NCBI RefSeq assembly: GCF_001879205.1
Contig: NZ_MLFK01000006.1
Coordinates: 496,001 to 560,000, forward strand
Direction: 5' to 3'
Length of the DNA: 64,000 nt
DNA from: Flavobacterium johnsoniae
GTDB taxonomy: Bacteria; Bacteroidota; Bacteroidia; Flavobacteriales; Flavobacteriaceae
Part shown: one piece after another, positions 27,594 through 38,900 of the stretch
Layout: the number at the start of each line of letters is the position of its first letter
Position numbering within the stretch: the stretch's first letter is position 1
Made by a program: the position numbers and the translations under genes
The notes under the pieces: generated by a model
What the model was told of the DNA's origin: nothing
The model's database searches: none
The model's input: only the letters and a program-made list of their open reading frames with translations

Positions 27594-27962
27594 TTACAAT
27601 GGTTTTGAAGGCCAAGCAATAGTTGTTAAGTCATCGAGATCAGTTAAGTCTCTTAGTGCCTGTCTGTAATTTTTCCACTCTGTTTTTTTCTCTTCAGAAA
27701 GAGGAGAATCTTCTACTTGTGTCCAGTCGCTTTCAGTTAATAATATATTTCTGGTGGTTCTTAAATTTTCCAGAATATCATTTTGGTTCTGAACGAAAGC
27801 AGAGTAGGCATGTTTACCATTGATTACTTTGTAATTTTTAGATAAAGCCTGCTGCCATTCTTCTTCGCTTAGTTCAATATTGGGCTGCGGAATATTTTCA
27901 TGAATTTCTTCTACATAAAAGCCTGTATATTCTCCGTTTTCGTTGTATGTTCCTTTGTACAT
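27594..27962 (-). CDS. Phage tail-fibre assembly chaperone-like protein
   Basis: 122 aa. The C-terminal half has the hallmark of phage tail assembly chaperones: RNILLTESDWTQVEDSPL followed by KTEWKNYRQALRDL and a final WPSKP. These small proteins help fold or trimerise tail fibres and usually sit beside the fibre gene; here a fibre gene with a gp53-like end is immediately upstream (stop at 27989). This is one of the clearest phage-tail signs in the region. Confidence 0.82.
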   Translation of the reverse strand: MYKGTYNENGEYTGFYVEEIHENIPQPNIELSEEEWQQALSKNYKVINGKHAYSAFVQNQNDILENLRTTRNILLTESDWTQVEDSPLSEEKKTEWKNYRQALRDLTDLDDLTTIAWPSKPL

Positions 27963-27988
27963 TGTTTTTATTTTAAAGTTTTTATTAA

Positions 27989-29137
27989 TTAATAACCAAT
28001 TGCAAACATGTATCCAGTACTGCCATCAATAATTGCATTATAGGATGTACCTGTAACATTATAAACATGATTAAAACCTTTATTTCCTGACGAATTTCTA
28101 TACGTAGAGAGAACGATACTGCCTACTCTATTTGGAAACGCAATAGGGAAAGTATAATTAGTAGAACCATTCATTATATAATCCCATTGTAATATTAAGC
28201 CGTTACTAAATTTTTGATATCCTCCCGTTAGCGGGATAGCAAAAGGAGCATGCCCGGCATCATAATCAGAACCTGTAGATGTCGTAACAGAACCATCTGC
28301 CATTAAATATTGATTAGAAGCTCCGCCAGTTTTAATAAAAGCGTTACTCTCAACAGTTTCTGTAAAGGTTTTATTTCCTTTAATCGATTGATTTGTAGTT
28401 AAGTCGACATATTTGGTATTCAATTCAGGATCTGTTAAAGAAATTGGACCAGCATACCAATAATCGACTTCAATATTACGATTGCTTATTGGTGCAGAAA
28501 ATTTAACAATTTTACTGCCGTCAACGATAGAATAGTCTTTGTTTTCTCTAAGCAGCTGACCGTTTTTATATATTCTCGCGCTGTATGTTAGAGGTGTTTC
28601 TTTTAACGTAATAGTGTCACTATTAAAAGTTAGTTCACTAAAATTTTCTTTGTAAGGAATGGATGCCTTACCAAACATTGAATCAGAATCACCAGATGTT
28701 GGATTGATATTCTTAAACCAATAATTTACTTCTATGTTTCGGCTGGTAATTATTCCAGAAAAAGCAATTACTCCAGTATTATGATTTAATGCATAATCTT
28801 TTTTTTCTTCTAATAGCTGCCCATTTTTAAATACTTTAACGCTGTTTTCTATAGGCTGATGCTCTAATTCTATTGATAAACCCGTAAAATCGTCTATAAA
28901 CTCTTTGTAAGGAGCATAGCAGTTTCCGGAAAGAATTCCTGAATTTTGAAAAACAGCTTTTAAAAGTGCCGGAGTAATATAATGTTCGTTTGATGTACCA
29001 GCTTCGACGATTTGAAAATTAGCTTTGTCTTCGTCTTTATGAACGAAACTGTCAAAGATCAGATCAAAGTCACTTTGCGTTGGTATATCCTTGTCCTGGA
29101 ATTTAGTGCGAATATCATTTCTGCGTGTTGTTGCCAT
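27989..29137 (-). CDS. Tail-fibre-like protein with gp53-like C-terminus
   Basis: 382 aa. Two similar beta segments in the first 240 residues (VFKNGQLLEEKKDYALN, IYKNGQLLRENKDYSI, each ending in EVNYWF / EVDYWY) form a repeat. The segment NGNKTFTETV-like SIKGNKTFTETVESNAF and DAGHAPFAIPL are typical of fibre shafts. The last ~80 residues (NGLILQWDYI, NYTFPIAFPNRVGSIVLS, ending MFAIGY) match the pattern of the gp53-like C-terminal domain of phage tail fibres, which ends in aromatic-x-IGY. It directly precedes the chaperone gene. Host or surface recognition is the expected role. Confidence 0.83.
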   Translation of the reverse strand: MATTRRNDIRTKFQDKDIPTQSDFDLIFDSFVHKDEDKANFQIVEAGTSNEHYITPALLKAVFQNSGILSGNCYAPYKEFIDDFTGLSIELEHQPIENSVKVFKNGQLLEEKKDYALNHNTGVIAFSGIITSRNIEVNYWFKNINPTSGDSDSMFGKASIPYKENFSELTFNSDTITLKETPLTYSARIYKNGQLLRENKDYSIVDGSKIVKFSAPISNRNIEVDYWYAGPISLTDPELNTKYVDLTTNQSIKGNKTFTETVESNAFIKTGGASNQYLMADGSVTTSTGSDYDAGHAPFAIPLTGGYQKFSNGLILQWDYIMNGSTNYTFPIAFPNRVGSIVLSTYRNSSGNKGFNHVYNVTGTSYNAIIDGSTGYMFAIGY

Positions 29138-29225
29138 GTTGTTTAATTTTATTTCTTGCTTTAAATTTTATTGTTTAGCTTGATTTAGTACCAATGAAAT
29201 AACTTCATTGGTACTAAGTAGAATT

Positions 29226-32200
29226 TTAAAGAGTTAAGATTTTTTCTTCACTGCTGAACATTCCTGATGAGTTTTCAGAAATTAATTTGAAATGATGATA
29301 AATTCTTTCACCATTTTCATTTTTAATAATTAATTCATCTGTAAAAGAATTTACACTTTCCAGCGGAAGAATGACATCTTTTAAGTTAGAAGAAATCTCA
29401 TGAATCTTTTCCCAGTTTCCGGAACGGGTCATTTTATATAAATGATATTTACCATTATGAACTGTTTTCTTCCAATTGAAAATCACTGGTTTTAAAACCT
29501 CTGCATTTGCGCCGCTTACTGTTCCTGATGCTTCTAATTGAGGCGATTCTGGCGAAATAGTATCAGCAATTACTGTAGCTGTAATTTTTGAAGGCTGTGA
29601 AGGCGCATAGTCAATAGTAATGATAGGATTTTCTTTAGTCGAAGCAGGATCTGCATATTCGATTTTTCTTGAAACCGTAATTCGGTAGAAAAGACCATCG
29701 CCAAACGGAACAAATTCTAAACCTTCAAATTCGTCATAAACCGTCCAGACATTGTCAAAATCTTTAGATAAAGTATCTTCATCAATTAAAATTTCTTTAA
29801 CCAGTGTCATCGTTCTTATCGATTGTGCATCCAGCATTGTAGAGGCACGATAAATATTGATTTTTCCAATTTTATATTCTGGCTGATAAGCATTTATTTC
29901 AAACTGAATCGAAGGCTTAATTCCTAAAACCTGATTCTCAAGAATTGGCATTATTCTCTTAATTTCCGGTGTTTGAGGCGGATTTGAAGCTACCAGTTTT
30001 ACAGGTCCTATAGGATCACTAAGTTCACTGAAATTCATCTTAATATCCATTTCGCGAACCGCATAGAAATAAATACTTTGCGAATTTCCATCCAAATTAA
30101 AATCAGTAAACTGTGTTATGTTCTCAGCTTCATTAACGATTTTCATCATGGGTGCAATGTCAAAATCCGGATCGGTTGGTTTTAAGGCATGACCGTTTTT
30201 ATCTTTAATAGTCTGCTTTTTATTGTTTGGAACATAATTTTTGTCTTTAATGTATTCATACACAACAGGTACTTCTGTTAACGGAACATAGGCTGATTTT
30301 ATCGCTTCTTCAATGAAATAAGATGCTAATACAGGTTTTTCAACTCCTTTTGAAATTATTGCCTTATTAAGCGCTGTTAATGAAGTAATTTTAGGCTCTT
30401 TAAGATCTGGATTGGTTTGTGCCTTATTATGCCATTCTATAAAATCGTTAATTAAACCTATAAATTCTTTATTATCCGGTAATGGAAATCTGTATTTTGG
30501 GCCAGATCCATTTTCAGGAAAGGTTTTGTAATTACTATTAGTTTCAAGGTAATTAAAGTCTAGAAAGTTTTTCCATCTTTGCTCAAAATCAGGGGCTTCA
30601 TTTCCTCCAAATTTATTTAGTTCTTCACGAATCGTATTAACAGTTTCTGTTTCATACAAAAGATTCAGAAAATCTTGTTCATTAGCTCTATAATGTAATA
30701 CTCCATAAGGTTTACGTCCTATTTTGTATTGAGTAGTAAAAGTAAAAGTCGAACGATTGTAAAAATCAGGTCTTGTGGCATATAAATTATAACCTTCTGT
30801 AATTACAGGTTTTTCGGCTTTTTCAATTTTAACCGCATACATCGGACTAGGAATACTAATTTTTGATTTGTATTCGAAAGTTGGTCGAACAGCACGCGAA
30901 CTAATTCCGAAAATAGAGTAGTGCGTACTTTCGTCTGCTCTTGGCTGAATATTTTCTTTAGTAATTCCAGCAGCTTGATCTTTATACAGATATACTTTAT
31001 AGCTAGGATAATAGTTTACTTCTCGATCTCCAACAATGATTTCGTCATGGTTTTCATCCATTATTTGATTTACATAATCTCCTAATTTGAAATCGGTATC
31101 GTTTACATATAAAACTAAATTTCCAGTTTTACCAATATTTTCGGTTCGAACAACTTTAAACTCTTTTCTGGTTTTTACCGGAACCGAAACTCCTTGCTTA
31201 ACAGAGCTTTTCGTAAACAAACGAACAATACCATTCGACCATTCTACTGAGTTTTCGTTTTCTGATATAAACTGAGGATGCTGAGGTAAATTAAAATTAG
31301 AAAAAGTGATTTGATATAAACCCAAGTGTTTTTTCTCAGCCAATTTGATTGGTTTTTCATCTTCTAATTCATATTGTCCGTCTTTATCCATTTTGTATGT
31401 ATCTTCCAGGACCCTTTCGATCTTGGCAGTTTCCCAGATTCCTCTGGTTTTTTCTACTTGCAGCTCTTTAGTGTTTTCGCTTTCAGGCTGAATGACTTCA
31501 CGATGAATCTCATTTAAACTTGCAGGATATTGAACTTTAAAATTAATTTCCGGTTTGTGCCAGTTAGTGTCTGTTAACATGTTTTGAACCAGAGTACACA
31601 ATTTACTTTCAGGCATCTCTATATCTCTAATTTTGTCAGAGTCTATTGTAGCATCTCCATCAGCATGAGCACTGTCACTTACTTCTTTTTTAAGTACTGT
31701 TATGTTCGCATAATCAAATTCGTCAGGATCCTGAGGCTTTTGTTTTGGTTTAATAACAACATTAATATCCTGAATCACATAGTTTTGATCACCAACGGTT
31801 AAAATTCCTCCGGTAAATCTTGTTTTGTTGTTTTCGGTTAATGTTACTTTAACTTCTTCACCGCTGCTAAGAACTTTATATCCTTTAATTTTAATAATTG
31901 AAGTAAGTTCATTAGAATTATCAATTTTTTCAATTTCGCCATATTCTACCTCAGGAAGTCCGTCTTTATAGTATAATTTAAAATGATCTGCGAATATTTC
32001 TTCACTATCAGGAAAAATACTGTCTTTATTTTGCTCTGCTTCTTGAACAGACATTTCTGAAGGAACAGTATAACTTACTAATTCCTGAGCCGAATAATAG
32101 TCGAACAAAATTCTAATTAATGTTTGATCGTCTCCTATAATCTTACCAAGACGTTCTTGTTCTGTTTGAGAGGTAAACATCAATGGGTTTTCTTCAGTAA

Positions 32201-35200
32201 CTAACAATGTGTTAATACCAGTTGGAGGCATTAAATTGTTTGCAGGTTTAATTTCAGATTCAATACTGATTTGTCTTCCGGCTGTTGCTCTTGAGAAAAT
32301 ATTAATACCATATCCTTGATAGATATATGTTTTTTTACCTACTTCTTCCTGGCGGACATTTAAAATGGATTTACCAGAGTCAGGAATAATAATTGGAACA
32401 GGTTCATAACTTGATTTGTTAAGATCATTGTCGACATTATAGTATTCTAAATCAAAGGATAACTCTGGTTTTCTCCAGTCTGTTTCACCATCAATTTTAA
32501 AGTCGACACCTAGATAAACTGGAAATGTAAATGTACTTCCATCATACTCTAATGAAGATTTAAAAAAGTCATCACCATTCTTAGATGTAATATCATAATC
32601 CATCACATCATCCATAAATAAACTTACATATCTTTTCTTTCCATCAAAACTATATCCATTTGAATCTGTAATTGGAGCATTTTGAGTTTCATCGGAGCCT
32701 AGGTTTAAACCTGGCTCAATTTTATTTAATTGAACTGGCAGAGAAAAACGTTCTGTGGCTATAGAAGTTGGGATGCTCATAGAAAGATGCTGTACTTCAC
32801 GCGCTCCCGCGCCATCTTCTAAATCACCAAAAGTGGTATATTCTGTTAGATAAACGTACTCTCCCGAAAGAACTTCATCGTCAATATCAATGAAACCTAA
32901 ACCTAACATACGTGCGACATGATAGTCGTTTGCAGCGATATTTAATAAATCAAGGTTTGATATTTTCGTTGCATCATCTTGTTCTTCTCCTGGTTCTTGT
33001 TCTTTGTTTGCCTCAAGATCTCCAAAATTGATAGAATCTAAAGCAGTTGGATCATTTGGATTTTCACTTAATTCGATATAACGTTCAACGATTGACTTAA
33101 TGTTTTTGTCGCTTTTATCACCTGGAACGGTTGGTCTGTTCCATTTTTCTTTATAATTGGCAATATTTACATATTCGTTATCATTGTATTTTAACCATTT
33201 TCCGTGCACTGAGTTGATTTTTGGTTCTAATTGTTCAAAAACCTGAATATCATTTTTGCTTAAACCATATTGTCCTTTTAGGTTCCAATCTCCGTTAATA
33301 TTGGCATGAGTAATAAAGTCAGAGTAATACTCAAAATTGATAGAACTCAAAAGACAGTTATTAGCTTTTAATCGAATACTTCTTCCATTTTCAGCAAGTA
33401 AACGAATATTGTTTACTTGTGTTGAAGAATAGGTTTTACGATTTGTGACTCTTTTGGCAGCAATAATAGTATTCTCGGCAACAGATAAAGTTTCTAACCT
33501 AACATTGCTTAAAGAGGTTATAGATGAAAAGTTTAATTCAGCAGCAAAAAACAGTTCGGTTTTATTTTCAATTTCAATCAAATTGTTCCCATACGCTTGT
33601 AAAAAAGCAACAGGATTAACTAATGGATCTATACCAAATTTAACCAGTTTATATTTTTCTTTATTTTGAAATGTAACATAAATCGATCTCTTTGAATCTG
33701 TTGTTTTGTAAATCCACAACGCTTTTTTGTTGTCCACAACATTTGGCCTCTGGCTTAAATCTAAAGTATGGCTTACTTTGCTGTACGGAGCCCTGTACAC
33801 TTTTACAAAGTCTTCCGGTTTATTAAAATTAATCTTTTCACCAGTGTATAGGCCTCCCTTTGGGAGATGGTTTTTTCCTAATTTACCAGCCAGAAGCCAT
33901 CTAAGATGAATTCCCATTGTACTGTCAACCCCTTTCGAACCTGCCGCTGCAATTTGCAAATAAGTAGACTGCAGATTTGTTTTTCCTGAAGTAATATCAA
34001 TTACAGATGATTCTTTACCAACTCTAAAACTGATGCTAAAACCGTAAGGATTTTTAACATTGTTTAAAATAATTGGAGCAGAAAAATTTCCAAGTGATGC
34101 AGGTTTTCCTTCAATTAGAATCGCTGCTTCAATTTCTGCCGAACCTGGAATTGTAACAGCATTTTGAAGTTTAAAGGTTAAACCATTTAAGCTGCCCTCG
34201 CTGTGTATTCTTGTTCCGGCACTTAAAGAAAGAGGAATTCGGCTTTTGTTTCTAAGAACCAAAGTTCCGGCTTGCTTACTTATTTTTTGATCTTTCTTTA
34301 AAGCAGGATAATCAATTTTGTTTTTAACAATACTTACGTTCGAAATACAGCCTATTTGAGCAGTAGTTAAATCAGCAGCAAGTTTATTTAATTCTGTTCC
34401 TAAAGTGCCAAAATCAGGAACCCTAATATAATCTGAATCCAGAGCCGAAAGTTTATTCTCTTTTAATTTAGGTGTTCTTCCTAAAAAGGTATTTAAAGGT
34501 GTGGTTAATTCCTTAATATCCTCTGCAGTACTGGTCACACCGTAAACAAAAACCTGTGATTTTAGATTTAAATCAGTGAATAAGCCTTTTAAAAATTCAG
34601 AATTATTTACCTGAATACCATCGGTTATAACGAAAACAATATCAGGAGCTACAGTCAAATTCTTGGCGGTTTGCAAACCAGATGCCCAATAATCAGACTG
34701 GATAGTAACTTTACCATTGCCATATAGATTAATCCAGCTTAAAAAATCTTGCTCGTTACCGGCAATTTTTTTCTGAATAACATTATCGGTTCTGACAGCT
34801 GTATCGCTGTCAGACATTCCGATTAATGAAAGTGTGATTTTACTTTGAGCCTGGGAAGTAATAAAGGCAGTAAGTCCATCTTTAATTTGCTGAGCCTCAT
34901 CTGGGTTTATAGAACCAGATTCGTCAACAACAATTGCGATATATTTCTCGCAGCCTGAAGATTGATTTTCTACATTGAAATTAATTTTAAACCCATTGGT
35001 ATTATTAACATTATTAATAGCAATTAACCTCGAAAGATTACCAATATTCAATGGAGTTCCTTTTACAGAAAGTGGAACTTCTAATGTTGAACCCGCAGTT
35101 ATAATTACCGTATTTTTGATAACAAAACTTAATCCCTGCAGAGATGCTTCGCTGTGAATTTTTGTATCAGCAGTAAGCGTAAGATCAATGCGGCTTTTAT

Positions 35201-35957
35201 TTTTGAGTACCAAACTTCCGGAATCACTATTGACATAACTTCCAGCTTCTAATTTTGGATATTGAATTTTATTTTCAATAATATCAACATTAGCCATACA
35301 ACCAATATTGGCAGAAGCTAAATCTGCTGTAAGTTGAGTTAATTCATTGTTTAATGTTGTAAAATTGGATAATTCAATATAGTCGGCTGAAAGTAAAGAA
35401 TTTTGGTTTGTTTTTAGGATTGGCTTCTTACCTAAAATACTTTCTAGAGCAGATTGTAAATTTACGAATTTGTAGGGAGCAATACCATATTGAAGACCAC
35501 TAACACCATAAATAAAGATATGAGATTTTTGATTTAGATTTTTATAACGATTTGAAAGAGTATTTAATTCATTGACTTGTAAACCATCAGTTATTACAAT
35601 TACAATATCAGGTGTTGTATTTAAATTATTTACAACGTCTAAGCCTGATGCCCAATAATCAGATTGGGCATCTATAGTTGGAGCTCTGAAATCACGAATC
35701 CAGTTTAAAAACTCAGTACTGTTGTTTGAAATTCTTTTTTCAATAACATGATCAGATCTTAAATTCGCATCAGTATGAGACATTCCAATTAAGGAAAGTG
35801 TAAGATTGCTTTGAGCTTGAGAGGTGATAAATGACGTTAAACCCTGGCGAATTTGCTGTGCTTCGGCTGAATCAATTGATGCTGAATCATCTACTACAAT
35901 TGCTATATAAGTTTCGCAGCCTGAAGTCTGGCTGGCTTGAAGATTTATAGAACTCAT
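29226..35957 (-). CDS. Giant protein (2243 aa) with tandem von Willebrand A domains
   Basis: No signal peptide. Two von Willebrand A domains lie at residues ~14-200 and ~334-520. Each has a full metal-binding motif: DDSAS at residues 23-27 and DESGS near 344, plus VITDGLQV / VITDGIQV. Each is followed by a similar ~120-residue domain (NKSRIDLTLTADTKIHSEAS / NKSRIPLSLSAGTRIHSEGS), so a ~320-residue unit was duplicated. The rest is a long unrecognised series containing GVDSTMGIHLRWLLAGKLG (about 685) and, near the C-terminus, fibronectin-like strands. It begins 14 bases after the 2479-aa gene. The domains suggest binding to surfaces or partner proteins; no enzyme motif seen. Confidence 0.8.
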   Translation of the reverse strand: MSSINLQASQTSGCETYIAIVVDDSASIDSAEAQQIRQGLTSFITSQAQSNLTLSLIGMSHTDANLRSDHVIEKRISNNSTEFLNWIRDFRAPTIDAQSDYWASGLDVVNNLNTTPDIVIVITDGLQVNELNTLSNRYKNLNQKSHIFIYGVSGLQYGIAPYKFVNLQSALESILGKKPILKTNQNSLLSADYIELSNFTTLNNELTQLTADLASANIGCMANVDIIENKIQYPKLEAGSYVNSDSGSLVLKNKSRIDLTLTADTKIHSEASLQGLSFVIKNTVIITAGSTLEVPLSVKGTPLNIGNLSRLIAINNVNNTNGFKINFNVENQSSGCEKYIAIVVDESGSINPDEAQQIKDGLTAFITSQAQSKITLSLIGMSDSDTAVRTDNVIQKKIAGNEQDFLSWINLYGNGKVTIQSDYWASGLQTAKNLTVAPDIVFVITDGIQVNNSEFLKGLFTDLNLKSQVFVYGVTSTAEDIKELTTPLNTFLGRTPKLKENKLSALDSDYIRVPDFGTLGTELNKLAADLTTAQIGCISNVSIVKNKIDYPALKKDQKISKQAGTLVLRNKSRIPLSLSAGTRIHSEGSLNGLTFKLQNAVTIPGSAEIEAAILIEGKPASLGNFSAPIILNNVKNPYGFSISFRVGKESSVIDITSGKTNLQSTYLQIAAAGSKGVDSTMGIHLRWLLAGKLGKNHLPKGGLYTGEKINFNKPEDFVKVYRAPYSKVSHTLDLSQRPNVVDNKKALWIYKTTDSKRSIYVTFQNKEKYKLVKFGIDPLVNPVAFLQAYGNNLIEIENKTELFFAAELNFSSITSLSNVRLETLSVAENTIIAAKRVTNRKTYSSTQVNNIRLLAENGRSIRLKANNCLLSSINFEYYSDFITHANINGDWNLKGQYGLSKNDIQVFEQLEPKINSVHGKWLKYNDNEYVNIANYKEKWNRPTVPGDKSDKNIKSIVERYIELSENPNDPTALDSINFGDLEANKEQEPGEEQDDATKISNLDLLNIAANDYHVARMLGLGFIDIDDEVLSGEYVYLTEYTTFGDLEDGAGAREVQHLSMSIPTSIATERFSLPVQLNKIEPGLNLGSDETQNAPITDSNGYSFDGKKRYVSLFMDDVMDYDITSKNGDDFFKSSLEYDGSTFTFPVYLGVDFKIDGETDWRKPELSFDLEYYNVDNDLNKSSYEPVPIIIPDSGKSILNVRQEEVGKKTYIYQGYGINIFSRATAGRQISIESEIKPANNLMPPTGINTLLVTEENPLMFTSQTEQERLGKIIGDDQTLIRILFDYYSAQELVSYTVPSEMSVQEAEQNKDSIFPDSEEIFADHFKLYYKDGLPEVEYGEIEKIDNSNELTSIIKIKGYKVLSSGEEVKVTLTENNKTRFTGGILTVGDQNYVIQDINVVIKPKQKPQDPDEFDYANITVLKKEVSDSAHADGDATIDSDKIRDIEMPESKLCTLVQNMLTDTNWHKPEINFKVQYPASLNEIHREVIQPESENTKELQVEKTRGIWETAKIERVLEDTYKMDKDGQYELEDEKPIKLAEKKHLGLYQITFSNFNLPQHPQFISENENSVEWSNGIVRLFTKSSVKQGVSVPVKTRKEFKVVRTENIGKTGNLVLYVNDTDFKLGDYVNQIMDENHDEIIVGDREVNYYPSYKVYLYKDQAAGITKENIQPRADESTHYSIFGISSRAVRPTFEYKSKISIPSPMYAVKIEKAEKPVITEGYNLYATRPDFYNRSTFTFTTQYKIGRKPYGVLHYRANEQDFLNLLYETETVNTIREELNKFGGNEAPDFEQRWKNFLDFNYLETNSNYKTFPENGSGPKYRFPLPDNKEFIGLINDFIEWHNKAQTNPDLKEPKITSLTALNKAIISKGVEKPVLASYFIEEAIKSAYVPLTEVPVVYEYIKDKNYVPNNKKQTIKDKNGHALKPTDPDFDIAPMMKIVNEAENITQFTDFNLDGNSQSIYFYAVREMDIKMNFSELSDPIGPVKLVASNPPQTPEIKRIMPILENQVLGIKPSIQFEINAYQPEYKIGKINIYRASTMLDAQSIRTMTLVKEILIDEDTLSKDFDNVWTVYDEFEGLEFVPFGDGLFYRITVSRKIEYADPASTKENPIITIDYAPSQPSKITATVIADTISPESPQLEASGTVSGANAEVLKPVIFNWKKTVHNGKYHLYKMTRSGNWEKIHEISSNLKDVILPLESVNSFTDELIIKNENGERIYHHFKLISENSSGMFSSEEKILTL

Positions 35958-35971
35958 TTTTTATTGTTTTT

Positions 35972-38900
35972 TTAAAGATTTATATTTTCTGATTCTGCTT
36001 GTAGTTGTACTTGTATATCTTGCTTATCAATTGATGAAGTCAATACTCTGGTTTCATTTAAAGCGATTACTTCGTTATTCCACATTCTGTAATCAAACAT
36101 GATAGACAGATTAGGCTCTACAATGAATTTGTCATCATGCATTATTAATACCTGTGCATAATCTTTTGAATGCAATACTTTGTAAGCATCTTTTTTAGTG
36201 TATTCTTTCTTTTCGCCTTCTGTGATTGTTACCACAGAAATAGTATCCTGAATTTCTTTCAATGGTATTTTCGGAATATTAAATGGCTCCGGATTACGAA
36301 TTAAAAGTGCTATGATCTTACCTGTATTGGTATCAATAATTTTATTTACCTCGGTATTTTGAGCCGGATCAAGAGGAGACAGTTTTAATACTCCCTCAAT
36401 GGCACGGTCAAATGAATGCTGATATTTTAAAATCATTGCATCACTTAATGCGTTTACTTCAGTTTTTGCAGCAACTAAATGATATAAGGCGTCAATTTGT
36501 TCCTGATTAACATTTACATTTACATCAAACAGGGCTTTACGTTCTGTAGCTGTATCAATGTTGTAACTCTGAATTTGTTCTTCAAAATTTTTGTAACGAG
36601 AAGTCTGGAATCCGTATTGATGTACTAAAACATTTTCTTTTTCATCTACTTCTTTGTTTTGGTTAACATCAAAATAATTATTAGCTAAAACGGTATATAA
36701 TTTTGAAGGTTGTAAATCAGTTAGTTTAACTTCGTAGCCAAGAGATTTTGGTTGTAAAGGATCGCCCAGCAGTTTGCACTTCATTTCCGGATGAGCATTG
36801 ATAAAGTTATTGACCAATTGAATTCCTAATGGAATTCTAGGGTCGTTATCGCTTACCCATTTTGCATTTTTTTCTATTGCTCTTGGATAGTTCACTGTTA
36901 CTGTTCCTTCTTCTGGAAGAGGATAAGGAATAAGTGTATCATTTAGAGGGTCTTTGATAATAAGATTCAATGATCCCTGGATTTCACCTCTCTTTTCACC
37001 ATAATCTGACCAGCCTTTAAACATATGATAAACATAAGGACTTGTAAAAAACATCGAGATCTTACATTGCTCATTACCATAGAATACAGGTTTTGATTGC
37101 AATAAACTTCCATCAGCGTTTGGATAAGAACGGTTGTAATCCAGATATTGTCTTAACGATGTCAATGGTGATTTTGACAAATCTGTCAATTCATTCTTTG
37201 CTGGTGGCAGCTCACCTGGCAATACCGGTTCAGGAATAGGATCTGGTACAGGAAAGTGTCCAATAGGGCCTAATGTTTTAAATCCATAGAAATAATTAAA
37301 ATCTGTTGCCTTTTTCTCATCTACTGTATCAGTTAGTTTAAATTCTAAGCAATATGTCGTATTAGGTCTCCAGATGGGCTGAACAGTATTTCTTACTGCA
37401 GCTTCCATTGCTTCTCGATTTTCTTGTACAGCCTCGATTGAAGGAATTGTCGTGTTATGGAAATAACTTTCTTTACTTAACCATTCGATACTTTGAACGC
37501 TGGTTGTATAGTCTAATTCAGGATCTTCATCAGCATATCCGTTTGAACAAATTGTATCATTAACCGTAATTAATTTAGAATTTTTAGTCCCTTTGTTATA
37601 AGCAACATTGGCAGTTAAAGAAAGTGCTGTTAAACTTGTTGCTCCAGTTGTTAGTGCTGATACAGAAGTACTCAGCGTAACATTTTCTGCGGCATATAAA
37701 GAACAGTTATCAAACTGATTATTAAACAATGAGAAATAAACTCCTTTTTCTTTTGGTTTAGAGGAAAGCATCAGGATTTCATTTGCGGAAGGTTCATTTT
37801 GGATATGAATAATCGATGCATTTTCAATCGTGGTTCCTCTTTTAATTAATCTGATAAGTTCTAATGCTGAACCAAATACAAATAAGTAATCTTTGTTATA
37901 GGCTATAATCGAGTTGTCAGCCAAAGTCTTGTTAGATAAGTAAATTGCCGAATCGAAAATGGTATCTTGTTTTACAATATCTAATGAGTTTCCTGTAATT
38001 TGAGCCAAACCAAATTTTCCGTTTGAAAATTGAACAGTTACCAGAGTTTTTCCGTCTGTAATAATCGCATCGATAATTTCAGATACAGATGCATCAGAAA
38101 GTACTTTTGTATCGGTTACAGAAATTGCTTTCGTATTTGTGTTAAGATTGAAACGAATGATTTTTTTGTCTTTCGTAATCAGACTAAATTCAGTATCATT
38201 ATGCTGAAGAACTTTAATTGCTGTTCCATTTATTTTTACACGCTGCATAAGAGCACGATCACTTCCGTTAATCCAATTAATTTGTATTTCATTTTCTAAA
38301 GTATTTATCCAAAGCAATTCATTATTAGCTAAAGGCAATACTTTGTTAAACCCTAAAGAATAACTGTTTAGATATTGTACACCGGTAATTAAACTCAGTT
38401 CGTCATCCAGTTCAATAAGAGCCATTGCATCGATAGAAGATTCACACCCAATAATAAAATCAAGATCAATAATTGCTTCTCCAATTCCTTTGCATTGAGC
38501 TGCTTTTAGTGCCTGTGTTATGAGTAATTTTCCATTTACAACCTGCATTGAGGTAATAACTCCGTTTAACAAACGTTCTCTTAAAATAGCTCCATTTGAG
38601 TTAATTTGCAAAAGCACTGTTGTATTGGCCTGCGGATGGAAAGAAATAATATAAGTATCGTTGTATTTAACCACTTTATCAAATGCATACAAATCTCTTC
38701 CTTTGTATCCGTAATAACGTGTAAAAGTCAATGCGTTTGGTGTTTCTTCCTGGATATTATCATTTCCGGCATTAGCTTTTAATTCGTTCAATTTTGCAAT
38801 TAGCAAATCATACTTTTCAAGATCACGAGGTCCAGACATTTCGAAATCTCCATTTGCGCTTGTATAAGTAGTGTCAAACAATGCTGCAATTTGGTTTCTG

